From an uncultured Tropicimonas sp. (GTDB lineage Bacteria > Pseudomonadota > Alphaproteobacteria > Rhodobacterales > Rhodobacteraceae): 64,000 nt of DNA. The stretch is from assembly GCA_947495685.1 (NCBI GenBank), contig CANLZY010000014.1, positions 62,001-126,000 of the forward strand, in the 5' to 3' direction. The position numbers and the translations under genes are program-made. Below the pieces are notes generated by a model, which was not told the origin of the DNA, ran no database searches, and was given only the letters and a program-made list of their open reading frames with translations. This document shows positions 19,561 to 29,960 of this stretch, piece by piece (the stretch's first letter is position 1; the number at the start of each line of letters is the position of its first letter).

Positions 19561-19622
19561 CAATATTTGAAACGACGTTTTGAATATTGAAATCATAACT
19601 GCGAATCGCCTACAGTTGTCAA
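19561..19622 (-). promoter_or_regulatory. candidate promoter of galactoside operon with overlapping operator
   Basis: Minus strand TTGACA (19617-19622) - 19 nt - TATGAT (19592-19597); imperfect palindrome CAATATTTGAAACGACGTTTTGAATATTG at 19561-19589 at the predicted start site. Confidence 0.55.
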
Positions 19623-19679
19623 CAGCCGAGCGAGCAATCCGGAAGACCAGGACGCCGCAGCGGCCGGGAGGAATGAAAC

Positions 19680-20482
19680 ATGACGGCAGCGGGAGACGGG
19701 ACCGTTGGAAAGGCGCTGGATGTGCTGGACCTGGTTGCAGCGCAGGAGCGCCCCGTTCGGTTTGCGGATCTTCACAGGATGAGCCCCCTGCCCAAGGCGA
19801 CGCTCTATCGTCTTGCCCAGACGTTGGTGAGCCAGGGGATGCTCGTTCAGAACACCGAGAACGGCACCTATTCGCTGGGCGTCAGGCTCGTCCGGCTGGC
19901 CCACGCGGCCTGGCGGCATGCATCGCTCGCGCCAATCGCACGCCGCCACCTTGATATCCTGTCCCAGTCATCGAAACTGACGGTGCACCTGGCACAGATG
20001 GAGGCGGGGCACGTTCTGTACGTCGACAAGCGCAACCTGCGCGAGTCCGTTCAGATGTTCAGCGAGGCTGGCAAGGTCGGGCCGGCCTATTGCACCGGCG
20101 TCGGCAAGGCGATGCTTGCCTACATGAGCGTCTCCCAACTTGACCGCACCCTGCGCTTGCAGAGCTTCCACCGATACACTCCAAAGACCGTCGTGGACGA
20201 AGCGGCGCTGAGGTTGCAGCTTGAACGCATCAGGTCCCGCGGGTTTGCCCGAGACCGGGAAGAGCATGAACCCGGGATCATCTGCGTCGCGGTTCCGATT
20301 TTCACCGCAAACGACCGGGTTCTGGGGGCGGTGAGCGTAAGCGGCACCGTGATCCAGACCGATTTCAAGACTCTGGAGGCCCAGGTGCCGGGCCTCCGGC
20401 AATGTGCAGATGCAATCGCCGAGGACGCGATGCATTGGGATTTCCCCGCCGACCACATGGCGGAATTTGAAGGGAGACAAGG

Positions 20483-20486
<4 letters not shown>
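19680..20486 (+). CDS. IclR family transcriptional regulator
   Basis: N-terminal wHTH ([40 protein letters not shown]) and IclR effector domain ([14 protein letters not shown]...[24 protein letters not shown]). Confidence 0.95.
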
Positions 20487-21541
<1,055 letters not shown>

Positions 21542-21582
21542 TCCTGCCGAACACATGGCCAACCCGCCATGTCCCGAACTTC

Positions 21583-21617
21583 AGGGCCGCATCGCGTCAC
21601 CATCGCGATGCGGCCCT
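21583..21617 (+). terminator. terminator-like hairpin
   Basis: AGGGCCGCATCGCG-N7-CGCGATGCGGCCCT perfect 14-bp inverted repeat 40 bp after the ATPase stop. Confidence 0.65.
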
Positions 21618-21673
21618 TCGAGTCTTCGCCCAACGTCACAAGAACAGGCCGGTTTGCGGGTTCACCCACAGAC

Positions 21674-21940
21674 TTATCCACAGATTCGGATTGGCATTTT
21701 GCGCGAGGTGTTGCGTGATGTTGCCTATTGCCGCCCCCATTTGCAGCCCATAACGCAACGCATACACAGTTTTTACCTACAATACAGATAGATAGACCCA
21801 CGAACGACATACATCAAACAGAGCATCTTCGAACCGACCCGCTGCGTGGAATTTCTGGAGTGAACTCAGAACGAACCCTGCGTGAATTGGCCGCGAGTTA
21901 TTCACAGTTGACGTAGGGACTCCTGCCGCCGTTAACCACA
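21674..21940 (+). promoter_or_regulatory. cluster of DnaA-box-like sites
   Basis: TTATCCACA (21674-21682), TTATTCACA (21898-21906), TTAACCACA (21932-21940, one mismatch) in noncoding DNA. Confidence 0.4.
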
Positions 21941-22121
21941 CGGGTGGAAATGCTGCAATTCCGCCACTCGCAACCGCCGATTGAACCGACCCGTGTCAAA
22001 ACATCACCCGCGCCTTGCCGAACATGCGGGGCCCGAGATTTACATGCCAATGCGCCTGCGATACCGTCGCATCGGTTGGTGGAATCCTCCTGTTCAAGCA
22101 AAAAGTCCGAGAGTGCCGTTC

Positions 22122-23864
22122 ATGATTTCATCCTCCACGTCGGACAACGCCGAGCGCAACTTTCTGATTGTTTTTCTGCTGCTGGGGCTCGGCGCGTTTG
22201 CCGCCCTCTGGTTCGTCTTCTATCAGGACAAGCTGCTCAGCCATGACGACATCGCGGTATTCCAGTCGGCGATCACCGAAACCCTGCGTCACTGGTTGAC
22301 TGTCGGGTACAGCGGCCTGTTCGACCCCTATCCCTATTTCGAGGGCGGACCGAACTACAACTATATCCGGCCTGTCTCGCAGATGCTGATGCGGGCCAAC
22401 GCGGCGGTCTTTGGCGATGCGTACGGGCTGCATTTCCTGCCGTATTTCCTGTTTCTGGCCATCGGCGCGTCGGCCATGGCGGCCATGGCACGCCTTCTTG
22501 ACCTGCCGGTGGTCGCAGCCCTTTCGCTCGGGCTGTTTGTCATGATTCAGCCAGGGGCGGTCGGCCCGGCGCTGCTGTATGTCAGCTTTCAACAGGACAC
22601 GATCGCCGGGATCTTCTGCCTGACCGCCGCATGGATGTGCTTGCGCGGTCAGTGGTTCGGAGCGGCCCTTTTGCTCACGCTCGCCGTCTTCACCAAGGAG
22701 ACTGCCGTCTACGCCCCCATCGCTGCGGCGCTCTACGCCCTGTTCGGCGCCGGATTGGGACGGCGGCGGTGGGGGCGCGCCCTGCTGGTGCTGGTACCGC
22801 TGGCACTGTGGATCGGCGTGCGTGTCGCGGCCTTTGGCTCGGTCATGGGCGGCACCTATGCCAACGAAGGCGGGTTGGAAGGGCTGATCCTGAAGGCGGT
22901 CGGAGGGCTGGCCATGTGGCCGGCCGGGGCGGTCGAGATTTCTCAGATCAAGGGCCTCGCCAAGGAGTTGCTGTCGGGCGACATGATGGCGGTGGCCCGC
23001 TATCCGGTTGTGGTCGCGGCCCTCGTGGCCAACCTCATCATCGACCTGACCGTGCTGCTCTACGCGATTGCGGTTCTGCGGCGGCTTGGCGGGCGGCCCG
23101 ATTGTCCGACGCTTGGCAACGACGTTTTGTTGCTGGCCTTTGCAGCGGGCGGGTTCGGAATCATGGTGCTGCAAGCCTACAGCCTGCGGTTTTCCGGGCC
23201 GTTCTTCCCGATCCTCGCCCTTGCACTCTGCTATGCCGCGCTGCGATCGGACGCCGTGTCGCGGCCCCTGAAATCGCTGGCAGGGCTGGCACTGACCCTG
23301 TTCGTCGGCTTTGCCCTTTACGGGTCTGCACTCCAGTTCCGCTCTGCCTTGACCGAGCAGGAACCCGTTCGATTGGAGGCATTGCGGCAGGCCGTTGTTG
23401 CCGCCGAGGCCGACGGCGCGCAACGCATCCTGGTGTTGAATGCACCGGCCACAACTTCGGCGCCGACATGGCTGGAGCGTCATTGGGGCGTCGCCGCCGA
23501 TCTCGTCTATATCAATCAGGTGCACGGATGCATGGAGCCTAGCCCGGCCCCGGCCCAGCTGGAACAAACCGATGCGGAAATGAACATCGACGTGACATTG
23601 CCGGACTGCGCGATCTTTCTGTTTGCCGGTCAGGATCTGAAGACAGAGGTCGCCCTGGCCACCGGCACGGGCGGTCAGACGCTGCCGGACGGCAAGCAGA
23701 TCCGCTATGCCTTTCCCGATGCGACGATGGACGACAGCGCCGCCGCCGGTCCGGTGCCCGACATCGCGCTTGGAAAACGGATGCGGATAACCATGCCTGC
23801 CGACGCGGCTCAGGCGATCCTGATCCGGGACCCTGACAGCAGCACCTTTCGCCGGTTGAAATAG
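22122..23864 (+). CDS. polytopic membrane protein, possible GT-C-type glycosyltransferase
   Basis: Many hydrophobic segments; early acidic loop (YQDKLLSHDDIAVFQ) and periplasmic-type C-terminal region; start at ATG 22122 likely. Confidence 0.6.
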   Translation: MISSSTSDNAERNFLIVFLLLGLGAFAALWFVFYQDKLLSHDDIAVFQSAITETLRHWLTVGYSGLFDPYPYFEGGPNYNYIRPVSQMLMRANAAVFGDAYGLHFLPYFLFLAIGASAMAAMARLLDLPVVAALSLGLFVMIQPGAVGPALLYVSFQQDTIAGIFCLTAAWMCLRGQWFGAALLLTLAVFTKETAVYAPIAAALYALFGAGLGRRRWGRALLVLVPLALWIGVRVAAFGSVMGGTYANEGGLEGLILKAVGGLAMWPAGAVEISQIKGLAKELLSGDMMAVARYPVVVAALVANLIIDLTVLLYAIAVLRRLGGRPDCPTLGNDVLLLAFAAGGFGIMVLQAYSLRFSGPFFPILALALCYAALRSDAVSRPLKSLAGLALTLFVGFALYGSALQFRSALTEQEPVRLEALRQAVVAAEADGAQRILVLNAPATTSAPTWLERHWGVAADLVYINQVHGCMEPSPAPAQLEQTDAEMNIDVTLPDCAIFLFAGQDLKTEVALATGTGGQTLPDGKQIRYAFPDATMDDSAAAGPVPDIALGKRMRITMPADAAQAILIRDPDSSTFRRLK

Positions 23865-24075
23865 CTGAAGACCCATCCCTGCACATGCGACAGGTCCTCG
23901 GAGCGAACCGAAAGGCGCTCCCGGGTTACCTGCCGGGAAACCGTTCCACCCCCGGAATTTGGGGACCTCGCGGATCTGGCGCGGCGATGCGACCCGCCCG
24001 ATTAGAGCTTGACCGTCTTGCCCTCCGGGCAGGCGCGGGGGTAGGTGGTTCACAGGAGACTTCAGAGGCCCGCCG

Positions 24076-25590
24076 ATGCCAAACCCACTGTACGATGCCT
24101 TGTTCGCCCCCCATCTGGACAAGGACACGACCTTCCTGATCATGCCGGACGGTACGTCGTTGACGCACGGGGATTTCCTTCGCATGGCAGCACGCTTTGC
24201 CCATGCCTTGCAGGACGCGGGTCTGCACCCCGGCGACCGGCTGGCCGCACAGGTCGACAAGTCACCACAGGCGCTGGCGGTGTATGCCGCCTGTGTCATG
24301 GCGGGCGTGGTCTTCCTGCCGCTCAATACCGGTTACACGCCGCGAGAGGTGGACTACTTCATCGAAAACTCTGGCACCTCGCTGGTGCTGGGCCGCGCCG
24401 AAGCCCGCGAGGAACTGCACCACGATTGCGATCGGATGGGCGTGCGGTACGAAACACTGGAAGCCGACGGAACCGGCAGTTTTCCGGATCTGGCCGCCGC
24501 CAAGCCCGACCATTTTGACGCGGTTGACCGCGCGCCCGACGATCTGGCAGCGTTGCTCTACACGTCGGGCACCACCGGTCTGTCCAAGGGCGCGATGTTG
24601 AGCCACGGAAACCTGCTGTCGAACACCAGGGTCCTGCGGGATGTCTGGCAGTTTGGCGCCGACGACGTTCTGATCCACGCGCTGCCGATCTTTCATACCC
24701 ACGGGCTGTTCGTGGCCACCAACATCCTGCTGCTGGCCGGTGGCGCGATGATCTTCATGCCGCGGTTCAACCTGTCGGCCGTGCTGAAAGCGTTGCCGCA
24801 AGCGACGACGATGATGGGCGTGCCCACATTCTATACCCGCCTGCTGGACGATCCGCGCTTCACCCGGGACCTGACGTCCAACATGCGCCTGTTCATCTCC
24901 GGTTCGGCACCGCTGCTGCCCGAGACCCACAGGGCCTTCGAGGATCGCACGGGACACCGGATTCTCGAACGATACGGCATGACCGAAACCAATATGAACA
25001 CCTCCAACCCCTTTGATGGGGAGCGGCGGGCCGGGACGGTCGGCGTGCCACTGCCCGGGGTGGAACTGAGGATCACCGATCCCGACACCGGCGCGACAAG
25101 GGCCCCCGGCGAGGTCGGCATGATCGAGGTGCGCGGCCCCAACGTGTTCCAGGGCTACTGGCGGATGCCGGAGAAGACAGCCGAAGAACTGCGTCCCGAC
25201 GGGTTCTTCATCACCGGCGATCTGGGGGTTGCGAGCGACGATGGCTATGTCAGCATCGTCGGGCGCAGCAAGGACCTGATCATCTCGGGCGGGTTCAACA
25301 TCTACCCGAAAGACGTGGAGATGGTGCTGGACGAGGAAGCCGGTGTGTTGGAAAGCGCCGTGATCGGCGCCCCGCATCCCGATTTTGGCGAAAGCGTCGT
25401 GGCTGTTCTTGTCCCCGAACCGGGTGCCGTGCTGGATATCGCCGAGATCGAGGCCGAACTTGGCGGTCGCCTCGCCCGGTTCAAGCAGCCCCGCCACTAT
25501 GTCATCCTTGACGAGTTGCCGCGCAATTCCATGGGCAAGGTTCAGAAGAAGAAGCTGCGAAATGCCTATCGCGAAGTCTTTTCCGACTGA
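24076..25590 (+). CDS. matB: malonyl-CoA synthetase-like AMP-binding ligase
   Basis: LLYTSGTTGLSKGAMLSHGNLLSN, ERYGMTETNMNTSNP, GRSKDLIISGGFNIYPKDVE: ANL superfamily, MatB-like. Confidence 0.85.
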   Translation: MPNPLYDALFAPHLDKDTTFLIMPDGTSLTHGDFLRMAARFAHALQDAGLHPGDRLAAQVDKSPQALAVYAACVMAGVVFLPLNTGYTPREVDYFIENSGTSLVLGRAEAREELHHDCDRMGVRYETLEADGTGSFPDLAAAKPDHFDAVDRAPDDLAALLYTSGTTGLSKGAMLSHGNLLSNTRVLRDVWQFGADDVLIHALPIFHTHGLFVATNILLLAGGAMIFMPRFNLSAVLKALPQATTMMGVPTFYTRLLDDPRFTRDLTSNMRLFISGSAPLLPETHRAFEDRTGHRILERYGMTETNMNTSNPFDGERRAGTVGVPLPGVELRITDPDTGATRAPGEVGMIEVRGPNVFQGYWRMPEKTAEELRPDGFFITGDLGVASDDGYVSIVGRSKDLIISGGFNIYPKDVEMVLDEEAGVLESAVIGAPHPDFGESVVAVLVPEPGAVLDIAEIEAELGGRLARFKQPRHYVILDELPRNSMGKVQKKKLRNAYREVFSD

Positions 25591-25797
25591 TCCATAGGCG
25601 TTTTCAAGCAGATCCGGGGCCAATGGTTGCATCGCAACGGCAGCGCGGTTTCAAGGCTGGCGCGCCGGATGAAACGCTGGCATTCTGACCTCGGCCGGGG
25701 CGATGGCGTCGCCCAGACGCAGCCTTTGCATGTCCTGAACGCCGGGACCTTTCTTGCGAGGGGTCCCGAAACATCGACCCCCGAATCGGAGGTCGAC

Positions 25798-27012
25798 ATG
25801 ACCGGACTACAACGCCCTGACTCCTACCGCTTCCACAATGGCACAAAGGCCCCCCTGCCCTTCGCGGCAGAGGAATACGAGGCACGACTGGCCGGCCTCC
25901 GCGCCATCATGGCCGATCACGGAGTGCAGGCTGCCATCTTCACCTCGATGCATGGCATCGCTTACTATTCGGGCTTTCTCTATTGCAGCTTTGGACGGCC
26001 CTATGGGCTGGTCGTCACTGCCAGCGATTGCGTGACGATCTCGGCCGGGATCGATGCAGGCCAGCCCTGGCGTCGCTCCCACGGCGACAACATCACCTAC
26101 ACCGACTGGACACGCGACAATTTCTGGCGCGTCGTCGCGTCGGTTGCCGGGACAGGAACGACCGTGGGCGTGGAAGAGGATCACCTGACACTGGACGCCG
26201 CGGCAAAGCTGCGTGCCTTTCTGACGCCGACCTCGGTTGCCAACATCGCACCGGCCTGCATGCAGCAGCGGATGCGCAAGAGCCCGGCCGAAATCGCCCT
26301 GATCCGCGAGGGCGCCCGGGTGGCCGATGTCGGCGGCTATGCGATCCGCGATGCAATCCGCGTGGGCACCCGCGAGATCGACGTTGCCATTGCCGGCCGC
26401 GACGCGATGGAACTGGAAATCGCGCGCGCGTTCCCGGATGCCGAGTACCGCGACACCTGGGTCTGGTTCCAATCGGGCCTCAACACCGATGGCGCCCACA
26501 ATCCCGTCACCTCGCGCGCCCTGGAACGCGGCGACATCCTGTCATTGAACACCTTCCCGATGATCTCGGGCTACTACACGGCATTGGAACGCACGCTGTT
26601 TGTCGGAGAGGTGGACGATACCTCGCGGCGGGTCTGGGAGGCCAACGTCGGGGCGCATGAATTCGGCATGTCGCTGCTGAAACCGGGCGCATCCTGTTCC
26701 GCGGTGACCGAACAGATCAACGGCTTTTTCGCTGAACGTGACCTGCTGCAATACCGCACCTTCGGCTACGGTCATTCCTTTGGGGTGCTGTCCCACTATT
26801 ACGGCCGCGAGGCCGGGCTGGAGCTGCGCGAGGATATCGACACGGTGCTGGAACCCGGCATGGTCATCTCGATGGAGCCGATGCTGACCCTGCCACAGGG
26901 CGTTCCGGGGGCCGGTGGATATCGCGAGCATGACATCCTGATCATCAACGAGGACGGCAACGAGAACATCACCGGATTTCCCTTTGGGCCGGAGCACAAC
27001 GTGATCGGCTAG
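25798..27012 (+). CDS. creatinase (creatine amidinohydrolase), M24 family
   Basis: Strong recall match to Pseudomonas creatinase: FTSMHGIAYYSGFLYCSFGRPYGLVVT, TWVWFQSGLNTDGAHNPVTSR, YRTFGYGHSFGVLSHYYGREAGLELREDIDTVLEPGMVISMEPM, GAGGYREHDILI. Confidence 0.93.
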   Translation: MTGLQRPDSYRFHNGTKAPLPFAAEEYEARLAGLRAIMADHGVQAAIFTSMHGIAYYSGFLYCSFGRPYGLVVTASDCVTISAGIDAGQPWRRSHGDNITYTDWTRDNFWRVVASVAGTGTTVGVEEDHLTLDAAAKLRAFLTPTSVANIAPACMQQRMRKSPAEIALIREGARVADVGGYAIRDAIRVGTREIDVAIAGRDAMELEIARAFPDAEYRDTWVWFQSGLNTDGAHNPVTSRALERGDILSLNTFPMISGYYTALERTLFVGEVDDTSRRVWEANVGAHEFGMSLLKPGASCSAVTEQINGFFAERDLLQYRTFGYGHSFGVLSHYYGREAGLELREDIDTVLEPGMVISMEPMLTLPQGVPGAGGYREHDILIINEDGNENITGFPFGPEHNVIG

Positions 27013-27024
27013 TATCAGAAGCCT

Positions 27025-27055
27025 GGCGGGCATCCCACAATACCGGATGCCCGCC
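27025..27055 (+). terminator. terminator-like hairpin after creatinase
   Basis: GGCGGGCATCC-N9-GGATGCCCGCC perfect 11-bp inverted repeat, 12 bp after stop. Confidence 0.6.
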
Positions 27056-27195
27056 GCAGCAAGTGCGGGTTTTGCTTTGGAACCGCGCCTCTGCGGTGAT
27101 AGGGCTGGCACCCAGATCACCCTTCCGGCCCGTCCGGTGCGCGTGCCCTTTCCGGTGGTACCTGCCCGGCAGATCGGCAACAGTCGAAACCCGCA

Positions 27196-29163
27196 ATGCG
27201 CATTCTCTATGTCTCTGCCGACACGCCGTTGCTGCCCAAGGGCGGCATTGCAACCTATCTGTCCTTCATGGTGCCGGCGATGCGCGCGGCGGGCCACGAC
27301 GTGTACCTGTTCAGCTGGACCGAAACTCAAGGCGTGGACCTGCCGCAGGATACGGCGCCGTTTGCCCCGGACCATGTGCACGTCGAAACGTTCGATTTCG
27401 CGGAGGTCCGGCGGTCCGCCCCGGTCACGGACGTGAACCTTTCCCGGGCCCTGCATCTGCAATCTGCCTTGCAACGGCGGGTGCGAGAATGGGAGATCGA
27501 TGTCATCGAGGCGACGGATTTTCAGGCCCCCGCGCTCAGCCTGTTCCAGCAGATCCAGACCCGGGCGGGCAATGCGCGCCAGCTCTGCGTGACCTACAAC
27601 CACGGCTTCATCGAAGACTACCTTGAAGCGGACTATATCGTCCCGCCCGCAGGCCAGCAGCTCAACGTTCTGGGGGAACGCCAGCAATGTCGTGTCAGCG
27701 ACCTGGTGCTGACTCCGTCCCGCCACTCGCAGCGCAATCTGGAAAGCTTCGGCATCCGCGACAACGTCATCGCCGTGCGCGAACCCTATCGGTTTACCAG
27801 CAATGCGCCGCTGGAGCAGGTGCGCCCCGATCTGACCTATATCGGCCGCGCATCCCTCTCCAAGGGTGTCGACAAGATCGTCTATTGGGCGAATGCGGTG
27901 CATCCTGTTTTTCCGCTCGACCGTGTGCGGCTGATCGGGCGGTTGGTCGACACGCCGTTCGACCCCGCCGACCTGGCCACCTATGTGTCTGGCCGATTGA
28001 TCCCCGGGTTGCGCGACCGGCTGGAGCTGACCGGGATGCTGCCCCGCGCCGAGGCCTTGGCCCTACTGGAACCCGGCGCCCTTTGCCCCAGCCTCGGCTC
28101 TGCCGAAACGTTCTCCTATGCCTGCGTGGAATCGATCGACCACGGCCTGCTGCCGGTCCTGCGCCACGATACCCCGATGGTCGAATTCCTGCCCGAGGAC
28201 CTGCATCACCTGGTTCTGGACGCCAGAATGGGCAGCGTTCGAGAAATGCAGCAGGGATTGGCGCAGATGATCGACGATGCCGGGCCGATCCTGAAGCGGA
28301 TCCGCGAGCATTGTCAGGAAACCCTGGCCCCGGAGCGGATCGCCAACCACATTGCGGACCTGTACGCCGATGCGCTGGAGCGCAAGGCCGATCACCGGCG
28401 CACGTCCGCCCGCGCCACCACCCCGGCCAGCATGAAGGACGTCACGGTTCTGGTGACAGCCAGAGATCCGGGCCCGGCTTTGCGCGGCACACTTGCGTCC
28501 TTGGCCGCCCAGACCGCTGGACCGCCAAGGGTGCTGGTCTGCCACGATGAACCGGGCGGCGCGCTGGACCTGCCCCCACCCGATCTGCCGGAGATCGGCG
28601 TCCTCGACCAGCCGGGCGTCGGGATCTGCGCGGCCCGGAACACCCTGATCGACCTCTGCACGACCCCGCTGGCGATCCTTCTGGACGCAGGCGACTGCCT
28701 GACCCCGGATGCCCTGCCCCGAATGCTGACCGCCTATGCGGCCTGTCCGCGCCACGCCCACGCAATCATACCGCAACGTCGACCGCCACAGGACGGCGCC
28801 CGGCAGGATCGCCGCAACCTGCTGCACGATCATTTGCACCTGCTGGACAACGACTTCCTGTGCACTGCGCTGATCGAAACGCAGGTGCTGCGGGCCATCG
28901 GCTTCGATGGCACTCGCCGCAACGGCGAGGACGCGGCCTGGCCATTCTGGCTGGAATTCACCGCGCGTGGCTACTGCGGTGCCATGCTGCCGGAACCGGT
29001 GCTGATCCACACCCCCGTCGTGACGCCGACCAACGCCGCACCGATGGTGGGCACCCGCAGCCTGCTGCGCCGGGCCGCCGATTTTTCGCCATCACAGGGT
29101 ACCGTGCTGTTGACCCGCGCGCTTCAATCCCTTGCACATCGGGCCGGAACCCAGAAGAAGTGA
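27196..29163 (+). CDS. two-domain glycosyltransferase (GT4-like N-terminus + GT2-like C-terminus)
   Basis: N-term MRILYVSADTPLLPKGGIATYLSFMVPAMRAAGHDVYLFS and LTYIGRASLSKGVDKIVY; after a linker, DVTVLVTARDPGPALRGTLASLAAQTAGPPRVLVCHDEPGG...ICAARNTLIDLCTTPLAILLDAGDCL is a second, GT2-type domain. Confidence 0.8.
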   Translation: MRILYVSADTPLLPKGGIATYLSFMVPAMRAAGHDVYLFSWTETQGVDLPQDTAPFAPDHVHVETFDFAEVRRSAPVTDVNLSRALHLQSALQRRVREWEIDVIEATDFQAPALSLFQQIQTRAGNARQLCVTYNHGFIEDYLEADYIVPPAGQQLNVLGERQQCRVSDLVLTPSRHSQRNLESFGIRDNVIAVREPYRFTSNAPLEQVRPDLTYIGRASLSKGVDKIVYWANAVHPVFPLDRVRLIGRLVDTPFDPADLATYVSGRLIPGLRDRLELTGMLPRAEALALLEPGALCPSLGSAETFSYACVESIDHGLLPVLRHDTPMVEFLPEDLHHLVLDARMGSVREMQQGLAQMIDDAGPILKRIREHCQETLAPERIANHIADLYADALERKADHRRTSARATTPASMKDVTVLVTARDPGPALRGTLASLAAQTAGPPRVLVCHDEPGGALDLPPPDLPEIGVLDQPGVGICAARNTLIDLCTTPLAILLDAGDCLTPDALPRMLTAYAACPRHAHAIIPQRRPPQDGARQDRRNLLHDHLHLLDNDFLCTALIETQVLRAIGFDGTRRNGEDAAWPFWLEFTARGYCGAMLPEPVLIHTPVVTPTNAAPMVGTRSLLRRAADFSPSQGTVLLTRALQSLAHRAGTQKK

Positions 29164-29960
29164 CACAGGCTTCACCCGACCCCACGGACGAACGACAGGA
29201 GGCACCCTTGGTGCGAAAGGTTTTCATCATTGGCGCTCATCGGTCCGGCACGTCCAAGCTGGCCGCCTATTTCAAGGAGGAGCTGGAGTTTGCCGGCTAC
29301 GGTGAAAGCCACGTCTACCGGATGCTGTCCTATGCGCAGGACGGGCGCCGCGACATCATCAGCGACATTCCCAAGGACGCCTTCGAGGTGAACCGCATCG
29401 GGTTCGGTCCGATCATGCGCAGCATGACACGCTCGCTGGACCGGCTTGTCAGCCAGCACCACGGCGATGCAGATCGGTTCGACAAGACCCCCGGCTGGCG
29501 GATGATCCAGGCCGCGCCTCTGGTGCACCGCTATGTCAAGGAGTCGACGTTCATCCACCTGCAGCGCAACGGTATCTCGAACGTGCGCTCCAACATGCGG
29601 CTCTGGCCGGATCGGACGTTCGAGGACGCCTGTCAGATGTGGGCGGCTTGCATGAATGCCTATGAAAAGGCCCGCCCGCGCCTGGGAAAACGGTTGCTGG
29701 AACTGGACATGAACGACCTGATCCAACGCCCTTGGGAGAGCCATTGCCGGATCATGGACCACCTGGAGATGGAAAGCCCCCTGAGCCAGGACCAGGTCGA
29801 GGAGTACTTCGGGCGCGGCAGCACCACCAGCACCGCAGCGCTCGATACCACGGGCGTGCCGCCGAGGCTTCAGGACCAGCCCTGGACAGACGCCCAGAAG
29901 GCACAGTTCATCAAGATCTGCGGCCCGGCGATGGATAGAATGGGCTATCCCTATCGCTGA
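29160..29960 (+). CDS. sulfotransferase family protein
   Basis: VRKVFIIGAHRSGTSKLAAYF PAPS-loop; coupled start (GTG 29160, overlapping upstream stop) likely, GTG 29211 possible. Confidence 0.78.
   Translation: MTQASPDPTDERQEAPLVRKVFIIGAHRSGTSKLAAYFKEELEFAGYGESHVYRMLSYAQDGRRDIISDIPKDAFEVNRIGFGPIMRSMTRSLDRLVSQHHGDADRFDKTPGWRMIQAAPLVHRYVKESTFIHLQRNGISNVRSNMRLWPDRTFEDACQMWAACMNAYEKARPRLGKRLLELDMNDLIQRPWESHCRIMDHLEMESPLSQDQVEEYFGRGSTTSTAALDTTGVPPRLQDQPWTDAQKAQFIKICGPAMDRMGYPYR

Noticed and set aside
22128-24326. 732-aa minus-strand ORF
   Set aside because: Antisense shadow of the GT-C-like membrane protein gene; no recognisable domain, biased composition.
24262-25632. 456-aa minus-strand ORF
   Set aside because: Antisense to matB-like gene.
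26542-27903. 453-aa minus-strand ORF
   Set aside because: Antisense to creatinase and glycosyltransferase genes.
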